From Cycas panzhihuaensis (Eukaryota; Cycadophyta): DNA of 64,000 nt. The stretch lies in the NCBI GenBank assembly GCA_023213395.1, contig CM041465.1:30139741-30203740 (forward strand). Reading direction: 5' to 3'. A program made the translations under genes and the position numbers. Below the pieces are notes generated by a model. That model was given only the letters and a program-made list of their open reading frames with translations, did no database searches and was not told the DNA's origin. This document shows positions 21,556-33,084 of the stretch, one piece after another. The first letter of the stretch is position 1; every line of letters starts with the position of its first letter.

Positions 21556-21569
21556 TGGTATCAGAGCCG
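21556..21569 (+). other. Copia C primer binding site
   Basis: TGGTATCAGAGCCG, matching the complement of the plant initiator tRNA-Met 3' end at all but the last base. Confidence 0.92.
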
Positions 21570-23220
21570 TAGGGTTCTACACAGTTGAAGCTTGACGTTG
21601 AGCAGGGCAGTAGGATCATTGGTTGTCGGGTAACGCCGTCTAATCTAAGACGAATCTTGAGGATCCATCAACTCCAACAACGTGTAGAAGCAGGCACAGC
21701 GAATCAGTGGTGGTTGAAGCTGTGAAATTCACTATTCAATGGGGAATAAGGGTTCGTTGGAGTCGATATTCAGGCGTCAAGACCATGTTTGTTGTTGGAA
21801 TTGACTTGTTGAAGGTCATCCAAAACCGGTTGAAGAACTGTAGTAGTAATTCAAGCCAGCAAGCACGCGTTGATGTTGATTCAGAGACTATAAGGAAAGC
21901 CAACCTTGTATACATGTAAAGTTGGTTCATTTCTCATCAAAGCCCTCAAAATTTATCCTCATCAAAGCCCTCAAAATTTATCAATGAAATAAGCCTGTGT
22001 TGCTATCAAATCTTCTTCTCTGCACTGGTGGACGTGATTGGAGCCAAGTTTTGGTGTTTTTTCTGTCCTTTTCTAAGTGCTGGCCTGAGTACATAGCAAT
22101 AGCAGCCATTGTTCATTGAGCAATTCGATCTTTGCATGAGTTAGAACCTCATTTACTACCTATATAAGCCCGCATCTGGGATATCTGTGGCTGTTTGTGG
22201 CTGCTATCCACATGGCTGGGCAGATTTTAAGTTGGCTGGGCACTTTATACAGCCATATCTGTGTGTGGTGTGTTGACTGGGCATGATTAAGAGGCTGCTG
22301 GGCGGAGCTGGGACTGTTTATCTGCCGTACTCAGGCATTTTTGGCCTCTCCAAATGCTGGCTGGGCTGCTTGTGTGCCTTTTTTGAAGCTCGTAAGAGCT
22401 GGCTGAGTGCTCTTTTATGGTGGCTAGGCGCTGGTTGTGTTGACTGGGTGCATCCTTGAGTGCGAGGGCCTTTTCTGTTTGTGTCTGGGACAGTCACTAC
22501 GCGGTTGGACTGTGTTTGGAAGCTTCTTACCAGCTGGAAGGAAGGGAGAAAGGCTGTGGACCTGCGCATAGAGTGTGGCTGCCATTTCTCTTCACGCGGC
22601 TGCCGCATTTCGTTTATGACTACGAAATGCATTAGATAAGAAACAACGCATATATTGCTTCATTAAACCTTTGCAACCTTAGCTTAAGGCTTATAAATAT
22701 TAATACTTTGATTTAAGCATGTGTGCGTTATGTTTTTTTAAGCCACGTAAGGAGTGAAAAGTCGTTACATTTGGAATATGCCTTTTAGCATATTCTCCTT
22801 TTAATATAACTTTATAAAAGGGACCCTTTATACCATTGATATCACACCTTTTACATATTGTGAAGTACTTTGAAGCTATTTGAAGCATTCTTCTTTCGTT
22901 TTGAGCACAGATCGAGGAGGATTATTGTGTTTTGTGACTTGGAGACCGTGCATCATCGCCTATGGAACCGTCCTTTGATTTGGAGCATGTTTTTTAAACC
23001 TTTATTTGTGTTAGTTGTGACATTTACATGGCTATTTAAGGTCGTTTGTTAACGGTTAATGAGGGATAAACAGTCAGTGGCTCACTTAACATGGGTATAG
23101 TCAGTGTTGGGTGCCCTTGGAAGCATGCTTGTGAGCCAAAAGAAGACATAGGGGTGTATTTCGTCCTGCAGATGTTCGTTTTTGGTGTCGATTGATTCAT
23201 ATTGAAGCTCATTTCTCGAG
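21570..23220 (+). other. Copia C long leader
   Basis: About 1.65 kb without a plus-strand gag-like ORF. 22190-22460 holds about eight copies of GGCTGGGC-like words. No gene recognised. Confidence 0.5.
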
Positions 23221-24144
23221 ATGGAGCGCATTATGCCCAAAGTTATTTTTAATGGTAACAATTTCAGCGAGTGGAAGGCCAATATGGAGCTTATTTTGAT
23301 GGTGAATCAGCTCTGGAGTATCACCAAGGTGAAAGCAGACGCGATTCCCCTAAACCATAAGAAGCGAATTCGTCTCAAAGAGAAGAAATTTATGGCCATG
23401 GGACTGTTGAAACTGTCACTAGCGTCAGACTAGAGAGCATTGGTTTACAATCTAGACGAACCAGATAAGATATAGAGAAAACTGTGTGATACATTTGAAA
23501 AGAAGCAAATGAATAGGCGTCTTGCAATGATGTTGGAGTTACTCAACTCGCGTGTGGAGGATGAGAACAACATCAGCTCCTACTTTAACAAGATTACAGA
23601 CTTGAAGAATAAGCTAGAGGAATTGAAGCCGAACTCGATCGATGATGCGTTGCTATTCGTAATAATCATGTCAAAATTGCCGGCTGCCTTCACCACATTC
23701 CAGATCATTTATGGTAGAGACGCAGTGATGGAAGCAGAGACGTTTGATGGGCTTAAAAACCTGATTCTAACGGAGAATGCCAAGCTCAAACATCACAGTA
23801 TGCTTGGAGGTTCTAGTTCAAGTCAGGCCCTAGCCATGAAAACTCAGAGGAAGGAGGCCACTAAGGAGGAGAAGATCACACAGAGGTCAGGAGAAAGTTC
23901 TCATGACAAAAAGAAGTTCAACGGAAAATGCAATTACTACAAGAAGGATGGTCACCGCAAGAAGAATTGTTGGTTCAAGCGTCGTGACAAGCGCAAAGTC
24001 AACCAAGATGATAAAGGGAAGAACATTGCTCACTGCGTTCAAGCAAAAGCCTTATCAGTCGAGTCAAATCGGAGAGATTATTGGGTGCTTGACTCTAGAA
24101 CGCAGAAGCACATTTCTTACCAAAGGCGGACTTTAATACGATGA
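23221..24144 (+). pseudogene. Copia C gag (nearly readable, two stops)
   Basis: Opens MERIMPKVIFNGNNFSEWKA, typical of copia gag (the F.G.N...W block). It reads to a TAG at 23431 and another stop near 23473, then continues 23509-24144 with LNSRVEDENNISSYFNKITD. The zinc knuckle CNYYKKDGHRKKNC (about 23929-23970) has lost its second Cys. The end holds the protease start, WVLDSRTQKHI, where the active DSG triad has become DSR. A frameshift near 24141 separates it from the rest. Confidence 0.88.
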
Positions 24145-26584
24145 CTTCAAATCAGAGTGGTGTTGAGATTGTCCTAGGAGATGCTCGTGTTTTGCTAGTA
24201 GAAAGTATCGGCGAAGTTTCCATTGCAGGAGGTAAATTTACCAAGGTATACTATGTACCAAAGATACAGTTAAACCTTCTTTCAGCCTGGGAAATCTGCA
24301 AACAAGGTATGAAGGTGGAGCTCTACGATGACAAATGCCTAATTAAGGATCTGAAACAAAACTTTGTCGTCATAGCTACTGGGAAAGTCAGGGACAACTT
24401 AGTTTCAATCTCAGAAGAAGTCCTATGCCGTTATTGCCAGTGCGGATGATGTAAGTTGTGGCACAATCGCCTAGGGTACATTATTTACAGGAGTATTGCA
24501 TTGCTGAAGAGGTTGAAGATGGTGGAAGGATTCCTGTCGATTACTTGCTCAGATGGTGTGTGCGAAGGGTGTATGTATGGCAAGCACCACTGCTACCCTT
24601 TTGCTCGAGATAATGCCTGCAGAGCCAAGGAGAAGTTGGAGCTTGTACATTCAGACATAATGGGTCCTCTTCCTAATCCTTCAATATTTGGAGCTCATTA
24701 TATCCTTGTATTTGTAGATGACTACACCAGGAAGACCTGGGTTTACTTTCTCAAGAACAAGTCAGACGTGTTTGATCGCTTTCGTGACTGGAAAGTGATG
24801 GTTGAAAATGAAAGTGATAAAAAGATAAAGATGTTAAGAAGTGATAATGACAAGGAATACGACAATCGCGCGTTCAATCAGTTCTGCGATTATAGTATAA
24901 AGTGGGAATTTACGGTCCCATATACCCCACAACAGAATGGAGTTGCTGAAAGAAAAAACCGTACCATGATGGAGATGGCAAGGTGTATGGTGTATGCTAA
25001 AATCCTGCCATCAAAGTTTTGGGCAAAAGTTGTAGCGACTGTTGTTTATATTTTGAATCTGGTACCCACTCAAGTAGTTCGCAGCATGACCCTCAAAGAA
25101 AAATGGACCAGTCGTAAACCTATCATTAGCCATTTAAGAACTTTTGGGTGTATTGCGTACGCCCACATCCCAGATGATACCCGCAAGAAGCTGGATCGGA
25201 AGAGTCTGAAGTGCATATTCATGGGGTATTGCACTGAGAATAAAGCCTACAAACTATGGGATCCACAAGGGGAGAAGATTGTGGTTAGTTGGGATGTAAA
25301 ATTTGATAAGTCATCGACATATCATGCTGACAAATCGTCAGAGGAACCTTTTTACCCCCCCTTCTCCCATTCCCAGATACATCAAGTGAAGAGGACAATG
25401 AGCCAATTGCTAGAACACCTGAGGAAGCAGGACCAAGTGGGATGAGTAATAGTGAGGAGCCGCCGCAAAATGAAGTACTTCCAGAAATAGGTCCTTCAAT
25501 ACCTTTATGGGCAAGGAAGACTCTCGAGGATTCCAGTGTGGCGATGCATATCTTAACTGATGATCAAAGAATAAGAAGTCAGTATGCCAGTTGAACTCTC
25601 TTGGTAGACACCAACAACTCCAATGATAATGATTCCTCCGATGAAGCGAAAGGAGACCCACGGTGGAAAGTTGCAATGGAGGAGTATAGTTCTCTACTGA
25701 AGAACAACACGTGGGATTTGGTTCCACTACCTTTGACGAAGAACCTTGTGGGATGCAAGTGGGTCTACAAGACAAAATCCCGCTCCGATGAAGAGGTGGA
25801 CAAGTACAAGGCCATACTTGTTGCTCAAGGATTCAAGCAGAAAGAAAGAATTGACTATAGGGAAATGTTTGCACCAGTCTCCAGAATGACAACGATCAGA
25901 TTGCTCATTTCCTTAGCAACTGCTTACGGTTGGGAGTTACACCAGATGGACATAAAGTCTGCATTCCTTAATGGAGATATAAAGGAGGAGATATATATGT
26001 CGCAACCTCTAAGATTCGTTAAGGATGGCCAGGAGCACCTTGTCTGCCATCTGAAGAAGTCAATCTATGGCCTGAAACAAGCACCTCATGCTTGGTATGA
26101 AAATATGGAAGCGAAGTTGAAAGCTTAAGGTTTCAAGATTTCAGAACTCGACCTAAATCTGTATGTGAAGAGAAGAGGGACTTCAATAGTTGCTTGCATG
26201 GTGTATGTGAATGATTTGGTCATCGGCGGTAACTGTGTCAAGGTTATTGCTAAAGTCAAATCCAATCTGGGAGCTTCATTTGACATGACAGACCTTGGGA
26301 GACTTCACTACTTCTTGGGCATTCAGGTCAAGCAGATGGATGGCAGGATGGTGTTGTTGCAGTCGCAGTATGTGAAGAACTTGTTGGAGAAATTTGGAAT
26401 GCAAAATTGCAAACCAGTTGCAACACTATGTGTAAAAGGCGCTAAGTTGCAGAAGGATATGGCCAAGCCCTCTGTAGATGGCACAAAGTATCACCAGTTG
26501 GTAGGGAGTCTGATCTATTTGACTCATACTAGGCCTAATATCGCATACGTTGTCGGGTTGGTTTCTCACTACATGCGGAATTGA
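24141..26584 (+). pseudogene. Copia C pol: protease end, integrase, RT (broken)
   Basis: 24141-24449 is the protease tail (PKIQLNLLSAWEICKQGMKV). 24456-25445 is integrase: LWHNRLGY zone, CEGCMYGKHH zinc finger, catalytic LVHSDIMGP, LRSDNDKEY and NGVAERKNRT, so D, D and E are all present. RT: 25601-26128 and 26129-26584, with QMDIKSAFLNGDI, IYGLKQAPHAWY and YVNDLVIGG near 26200, where the second catalytic Asp of YVDD has become Asn. The frame ends at 26582 after LVSHYMRN. The expected ~200 residues of RNase H are absent. Confidence 0.9.
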
Positions 26585-26653
26585 CAAGGATAAAGAAGTT
26601 GTAGGATAATCCCAACCTTCGTGATAACACAACTGTTGCAGTTGGTAGGCTCC

Positions 26654-26724
26654 CCACATTCACATTAAGGGGGGATGTTAACATGGCAGTTAATTATTAA
26701 GCCACTTAATTAATGTTAATGTGG
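26654..26724 (+). other. Polypurine tract within inverted repeat, Copia C
   Basis: CCACATTCACATTAA (26654-26668) and TTAATGTTAATGTGG (26710-26724) are reverse complements at 14 of 15 positions. The 41-base loop contains the GGGGGGA tract and the LTR start. Confidence 0.65.
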
Positions 26725-27029
26725 TTTAATTAAGCCAAAAGGTGCGACTTATTCGGAGGGTCACAACCCTAATTGGGTGACACCTCTTGGAAGAATATAA
26801 ATGCCTTGAGCCCTTATGTATTCGATGAATCATTGTATCAAGCCATTGTGAAATAATCAAGTGATCCATCAAGGATCCTTTTGTGGTGGGTTTTTTCCCG
26901 AAAGCGTTTTCCCATGTAAATGCTGTGTACTGTGCATCTGTTTTCTGTGTGTATATTTATTTGCTTGCTATGTATGGTTAAAGATTCTGCAGATGGGAAT
27001 ATTTGTGTATGATTTCATGTCCCTGAACA
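26676..27029 (+). repeat. Copia C 3' LTR (354 bp)
   Basis: Starts TGTTAACATGGCAG after AAGGGGGGA and ends CCTGAACA, followed by the duplication GTACA. Confidence 0.93.
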
Positions 27030-28106
27030 GTACATAACAAAACAAAGACAATCAACCATAGGCAATGGCTCATTGTCAATGATTCTTAAAATTTTGCAAA
27101 TAGTCCAAAGGCCTGTCCTTAGCAGTCTCAATAAGCTAAACTGGGACAATTGATGAAGTATCAAGGCCTACTTTTAAGAAAGAATGCATCCACTAGCCTA
27201 CTGAGGAACACACTAACTAAAGAGAAAAATTGGACCTATTTCAGAACACGTTCAAAGAAAATTCAAGCTCATTTGAACCAATTAGAGGCTTGCATATCAA
27301 TGATCAAGTTCTAGCCACTAAAAGATTCAAAAAATAAAACAAGTGGCAACAAAAGCTAGAAACAACAATTGAACATTTGAGTCATTATATAGTGCTACAC
27401 GATCATTTGTCATCAATCAAATGATGAGAGACAAAGATGGTTGTTGGGAGTAGGTTTCTTTTAAAATTCCAACTCTTCATCTTCTATTTTTTCTTGTTAT
27501 TTATTCCTTGGCTTTCTCAAAAAAGAAAAATGGAAAAAGAAGGGAGGAGAGGTTTTTGAAAAAAAAAAGAGAAAAAAATAGGATTTGGGTTTTGCAGCCC
27601 ATCCATCTTGTAAGCTTTGTGTGTTTTAGGAGCTCAGTATGTTTTTGGCTCTAAAAAGTTAGAGCTTGTAAGTTTTTCTCATAGAGTTTGGGAGCATAAG
27701 AGAGGGAATACTAGGTATATTCACTCCTCACCCTTTTGTACATTTCATGCTATTATGAATAAGAAAAATCCATTTGACTAGGTCTTTATGTTATCTAGAT
27801 GGACATTCATGATTATGTAATGGCCATTTAGTTTTCTCTCTTTTCCTTGCATGTTATGATGTACTCTCTTCATTTGATCTTTCACTTTTTTTCTCGTGTG
27901 ATGCTCATGTTCATCAACATGATCTTATTGTTCACGTATGAATAACTATTATATATCATGTACATAATATTGTGCAGTTCCCCACAAATATATTTATTTT
28001 AAGTTATCCCAATTTTTTTGTGATAGTATAGCAAGAACATTATGCAAACCAATCAATCTTAACTTATTAATCTTTTGCTAGAAAGGTACAAAAAACCCAA
28101 ATAACA

Positions 28107-28524
28107 ATTTTGGCGAGCATACTGGGGAGGCCTTCTTTCAAGTTTTTTACCTATTTCTTCTACTTTTTGGTCCTTTCTTTTTCTATCTTTTATCCCCACA
28201 TAGTCCAATCTCTCCTTTCAATCTTAATTCTTTCAAAAAACCATATACCTACCCAGACAAGGCCTAGGGTGTAGAAGCACTCCTTCATTCTCCTTTTGAG
28301 AGAAAACCTTAAGGTATATCATGTCCTTCGACTCAAGACCCACGGTACGAAGCTAAAGAAAAGCTGACATTTCAATTCAAGAGTCCATTGGCCACCAAGA
28401 TAGAAAGTCTAACTCAAGTTCATCTACAAATATGGGAGATTAAGGTGTTGGTAGGGACTATAACCCACAGGTTGAGGATGCTCTTGCATGGTTACATAGC
28501 AATCCACTTGACCTTCAAGATGAT
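28107..28524 (+). other. G primer site and leader
   Basis: TGGCGAGCATACTGGGGA at about 28111-28128 directly follows the LTR end AATAACA. Its form resembles the TGGCGCC...GGGGA primer sites of many plant gypsy elements, so it is probably a tRNA other than Met; the tRNA is not determined. The rest is leader. Confidence 0.55.
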
Positions 28525-30213
28525 TTGCACATCCTAAATAAAGCATGGGTTGTCGTGCCCAAATTTAGTGAAGGAGAGGCACCTTTCATAGATGAACAAC
28601 ACATTCATGCTCATATGTTTAACATACAACATCTAATGCAATTGTTAGACTTTTCATCCACACTTCAGAAGGAGAAGCATCTTTGTGGTATCAATCCTTG
28701 CCCAATGCCTCAATTCAAAATTGTAAAGAATTAATACCAATCTTTGAAGCTAAGTACTTTTGTAAGAAGACCATGCTCGCATTGGTTAAGAAGCTCGCCA
28801 ATAATAAAAAAGGGGCTCAGGAATCTGTCCAAGAGTACATTAAGCATTTCTCCAAACTTCTCAAGAGAATTAGTCCTAAATTCTGGCCAACAAAACCTTG
28901 TCAAGAGGAATGGTTCATCAAGGGTTAAGATAATGTAATTAGACCAATTGTGGTTCATAAGTTCCTCGTTAGTCTTAAGGAGGCCCAAAGTTAGGCCCTA
29001 GGATTGGAATTGGTAAATATTCAGAATGTGTTATCACTTCTTTTTTAGAAGACACTCCCACTATTAGGGCCAAGAAGGGAAGTGCTCCTAATTTTGATTC
29101 TTTCACATTACCTCAAATGGATCCTTAGACTTTCACTGCATACAAGAAGGACCTAAATGAAAATGCATACCTAAAAAGGATGCTTAAGGGCAACGATATT
29201 CAACAACCTCCAACTACAATATTGAAAAGGCCAAAGGGCAAGCCTACGAACAATGAGTAAGGTTTCTTTGATGATTTGATTGACAAGAATATGGTTAGGA
29301 ATCTTGTTCTTGAACCTGAAGAGACCTTAACTTCCTATAGTCAGCACCCTCTCCCAAATTTGGACGTGCCTAATTTCGTTAATGAAGAAAATCCTGAATG
29401 GGCATATGGGGGAGTGGCTGTTATCACTGAAGCCCAAGTTCTTAGGCTACACAACATGCTCAAGCACCTAGTTAGAGAAGCCAAAATGACCCCTCGATTA
29501 AAGTCCCAGCAAATGCTTCCCCTAACGTGGAAACTACAAAAGTCCTAGTGGTTTCTATAGGAATCCTACCCTAAGGAATTTTTTACCACCGCAAGGTCAA
29601 CCTATTTCCTCAAGCCCTGAATTTCGTTCCTAATAGGCCTTTCAAGGAATATTGTATCAGGAAAGACTTAATCCAATTTCAAGCCAATATCAATCTCGCC
29701 CAAGTATTGAACCTCCCTAATCAAAGTGCCAAGATGATTAATTTGTTGAAAAGAAAAGATCCTATATTAAGAGCACCTATCCAAGGGGTAAATACTAAAG
29801 TGATAGCCATGGTCAATATTTCTTCTCCAACTTCATCCAATCTTGAACCATTTAATCTTTCCCTCCTAGTTCCCGATAAATACAATCTGCATAATTGCAT
29901 TGTGGACTTTGGAGTGGCATATAATTTGATGCCTTATGCTATCATGAAAGCTTTAAAGTTAAAATGTGTGAAATTGGTCCAGAATGTCCAAGGTTTTGAT
30001 GGGAGGAGTGCTACCTCAATTGGAATCATCCAAGATACGACAATGAAAGTCATTGCAAACCCTCTAGTGATAGCAGTAATTGATGTGATGGTTGTTGGCA
30101 TGAATCCTATCTACAAAATGTTGTTAGGAAGGCAATGGTTCGTTAATATTAGCATTGTACCAAATGTTTGTATGCCATACATCACTTTTCCTATCATGAA
30201 AGAATTGATTTAG
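28525..30213 (+). pseudogene. G gag-protease, first copy (broken)
   Basis: 28683-28928 contains a retrotransposon gag block: WYQSLP followed by spaced hydrophobics and VQEYIKHFSKLLKRI. 29276-29548 is linker. 29707-30213 is an aspartic protease: CIVDFGVAYNLMPYAIMKAL, the usual DSGA written DFGV, and MLLGRQWF at the C-terminal end. Frames are separated by stops (for example 28926 and 29546). The protein would cleave the gag-pol polyprotein if intact. Confidence 0.75.
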
Positions 30214-30499
30214 CTCCTAAGGGAGGATAGAGCAAAGAGACATATTGAACATCTAGAAAGAGACATTTTGGATCCCCCATGTCGACATACAAGATCAAGG
30301 ATATACACAATTTTAAATGATCATCACAATTACCCGTCCACAATAGAAGAAGAAGCCTACCTCTTACAAAGGGGTGCTTTTGACAATATTTGGATCATAC
30401 ACTTCAATAGGGCCAAGTAAGACACTAAAGACAATGGTCATCTTGAAATCTCCTCATATCAGGTCTTTTACTTTTTCTTATAAATTTTCATTTCAAAAT
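28871..30499 (+). repeat. Direct tandem duplication in G, unit 1 (1629 bp)
   Basis: From TAGTCCTAAATTCTGG (28871) to the base before the same sequence at 30500. The unit covers the gag end, linker and protease. Confidence 0.93.
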
Positions 30500-32130
30500 T
30501 AGTCCTAAATTCTGGCCAACAAAACCTTGTCAAGAGGAATGGTTCATCAAGGGTTAAGATAATGTAATTAGACCAATTGTAGTTCATAAGTTCCTCGTTA
30601 GTCTTAAGGAGGCCCAAAGTTAGGCCCCAGGATTGGAATTGGTAAATATTCAAAATGTGTTATCACTTCTTTTTTAGGAGACACTCCCACTATTAGGGCC
30701 AAAATGTGAAGTGCTCCTAATTTTGATTCTTCCACATTACCTCAAATGGATCCTTAGACTTTCACTGCATACAAGAAGGACCTAAATGAAAATGCATACC
30801 TAAAAAGGATGCTTAAGGGCAACGATATTCAACAACCTCCAACTACAATATTGAAAAGACCAAAGGACGAGCCTACTGACAATGCATAAGCTTTCTTTGA
30901 TGATTTGATTGACAAGAATATGGTTAGGAATCTTGTTCTTGAACCTAAAGATACCTTAACTTCCTATAGTCAGCACCCTCTCCCAAATTTGGACATGCCT
31001 AATTTCGTTAATGAAGAAAATCCTAAATGGGCATATGGGGGAGTGGCTGTTATCATTGAAGCCCAAGTTCTTAGGCTACACAACATGCTCAAGCACCTAG
31101 TTAGGGAAGCCAAAATGACCCCTCAATTAAAGTCCCAACAAATGCTTCCCCCAAGGTGGAAACAACAAAGGTCCTAGTGGTTTCTATAGGAACCCTACCC
31201 TAAGGAAGTTTTTACCACCGCAAGGTCAACCTATTTCCTCAAGCCCTGAATTTCGTTCCTAATAGGCCTTTCAAGGAATATTGTATCAGGAAAGACTTAA
31301 TCCAATTTCAAGCCAATATCAATCTCGGCCAAGTATTGAACCTCCCTAATCAAAGTGCCAAGATGATTAATTTGTTGAAAAGAAAAGATCCTATATTAAG
31401 AGCACCTATCCAAGGGGTAAATACTAAAGTGATAGTCATGGTCAAGCTTTCTTCTCCAACTTCATCCAATCTTGAACCATTTTATCTTTCCCTCCTAGTT
31501 CCCGATAAATACAATCTGCATAATTGTATTGTGGACTTTGGAGTGGCATATAATTTGATGCCTTATGCTATCATGAAAGCTTTAAAGTTAAAATGTGTGA
31601 AATTGGTCCAAAATGTCCAAGGTTTTGATGGGAGGAGTGCTATCTCAATTAGAATCATCCAAGATATGACAATGAAAGTCATTGCAAACCCTCTAGTGAT
31701 AGCAGTAATTGATGTGATGGTTGTTGGCACGAATCCCATCTACAAAATGTTGTTAGGAAGGCAATGGTTCTTTAATATTAGCATTGTACCAAATGTTTGT
31801 ATGCCATACATCACTTTTCCTATCATGAAAGAATTGATTTAGCTCCTAAGGGAGGTTAGAGCAAAGAGACATATTGAACATCTAGAAAAAGACATTTTGG
31901 ATCCCCCATGTCGACATACAGGATCAAAGATATACACAATTTTAAATGATCATCACAATTACCCGTCCACAATAGAAGAAGACTACCTCTTACAAACGGG
32001 TGCTTTTGACAATATTTGGATCATACACTTCAATAGGGCCAAGTTAGACACTGAAGACAATGGTCATCTTGAAATCTGCTCATATTAGGTCTTTTACTTT
32101 TTCTTGTAAATTTTCATTTCAATATACTAG
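30500..32130 (+). repeat. Direct tandem duplication in G, unit 2
   Basis: Repeats unit 1 in order to about 32118 with only a few percent difference. Protease reading frames 29707-30213 and 31336-31842 differ at a handful of residues. Sequence departs after 'ttttcatttcaa'. Confidence 0.93.
30905..31842 (+). pseudogene. G gag-protease, duplicated copy (broken)
   Basis: Second copy of the linker (30905-31177) and protease (31336-31842, CIVDFGVAYNLMP). It carries its own changes (GRQWFF for GRQWFV, SIRIIQD for SIGIIQD). A small downstream frame at 31897-32088 corresponds to 30266-30420 of unit 1, where it is broken. Confidence 0.75.
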
Positions 32131-32146
32131 TAACAATGCTCAATAC

Positions 32147-32692
32147 TGTTAGAATGGGCCAAATGGCCTCATAGGTCCAAGATCATTAACAAAGCACAAT
32201 AAGCATACATGCATTAAGCATCAATCAAAATAGAACACAAAGAGAAAGAGGAGCAAGATTAAGATACCAAGTATGGGGTGTTGGAATTAGTCCAACCACC
32301 AAAGAATGCTCAGCTTGATTAGCAAACTGACAGAATAACAATGAGCTCCAACTCTTGAATGAACAACAATGAAGAAATGCCTCATTAAATAGAGGGAAAT
32401 GAGAGGCCAAAGGCTATTGCATGATTGACAAGTGTCAATCATGCAATGCATGCTTGCATGTAGGACAAGTGTCCATTGGAAGCTCTTGTGAGCAAAAGTG
32501 CAAGGGGGTCATTTAACCCTCAAGTGACATAAGTGACAACGTTATGTCACTAGACATAAAGTGGGTGTGTACTTTATCACTTAAGTGATAAAGTCACCCC
32601 TAAAGTACAAAAGTGCACATAAAACATTAAAGTGCACATAATACATAAACATAAAGTACATAAAGCTTAACATGTAAACATAAGGTTTAACA
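32147..32692 (-). repeat. Solo LTR of the M family
   Basis: TGTTAGAATGGG ... AAGGTTTAACA, flanked by a perfect target duplication AATAC (32142-32146 and 32693-32697). It aligns with the M LTR at 2381-2936. No primer site or internal region adjoins, so it arose by LTR-LTR recombination after insertion into G. Orientation is taken from the M copy. Confidence 0.9.
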
Positions 32693-32710
32693 AATACAAA
32701 GCTTTGATTT

Positions 32711-33063
32711 TGTTGAAATATTCAAAAGAGATCATTCAATATCAAAAACAATTGAACAAGTATCATGAACATAATGAAGATAGCATTAACTCATAATCAT
32801 AAATGTCTACATCATAACGACACCACAACAATAACACCACAATAAACTCCATCTTGACTCAGTGTCCTCTACTCTACCTTACTCACTTATTTATACATTA
32901 TAAGTGAGAATATGTGAAATGAGGTGAGGTACATGTGAGACTATTAACCTCTAACACAACTAATGACATAACACCTATTAATTGACCAATAACCTATTGA
33001 CCACCTACTTGCACAAATGTGCATTACATTAATATTATAATGTTAACCCTCTAAAGTCTGACA
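32711..33063 (-). repeat. E 3' LTR (353 bp)
   Basis: TGTTGAAATATTC ... AAAGTCTGACA. A minus-strand TATAAATAAG lies near 32890. The last codons and stop of the E ORF fall inside it. Confidence 0.92.
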
Positions 33064-33084
33064 CCTCCCCTTAATGCACATTTG
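33014..33084 (-). other. Polypurine tract within inverted repeat, element E
   Basis: CAAATGTGCATTA (33014-33026, in the LTR) and TAATGCACATTTG (33072-33084, internal) are perfect 13 bp reverse complements. The 45-base interval contains the LTR end and the purine tract. Confidence 0.75.

Larger units (their letters stand above)
21187..27029 (+). mobile_element. Copia C: nearly full-length Ty1/copia element inside G
   Basis: LTRs 21187-21555 and 26676-27029, perfect target duplication GTACA (21182-21186, 27030-27034), perfect primer site, 1.65 kb leader, gag and pol. It sits in the 5' LTR of G, whose sequence resumes after it. The ORFs are better kept than in A, B or D, but with stops, a YVND catalytic change and no RNase H. 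Confidence 0.95.
19504..28106 (+). repeat. G 5' LTR, about 2.75 kb, interrupted by Copia C
   Basis: Left part 19504-21186 and right part 27035-28106 align in order with 37567-38269 plus 44722-46721. Shared blocks include 'gaagggtacataccaaaatt', 'gacaatccaagtaaaaat', and 'caataagctaaact' further right. Starts TGCTACC (TGTTACC in the other copy) and ends AATAACA. An LTR this long is rare outside a few gypsy groups. It contains an ORF at 20551. Confidence 0.8.

Noticed and set aside
21556-21567. TGGTATCAGAGC words and their complements as tRNA genes
   Set aside because: They are primer sites next to LTR ends. No cloverleaf surrounds any of them.
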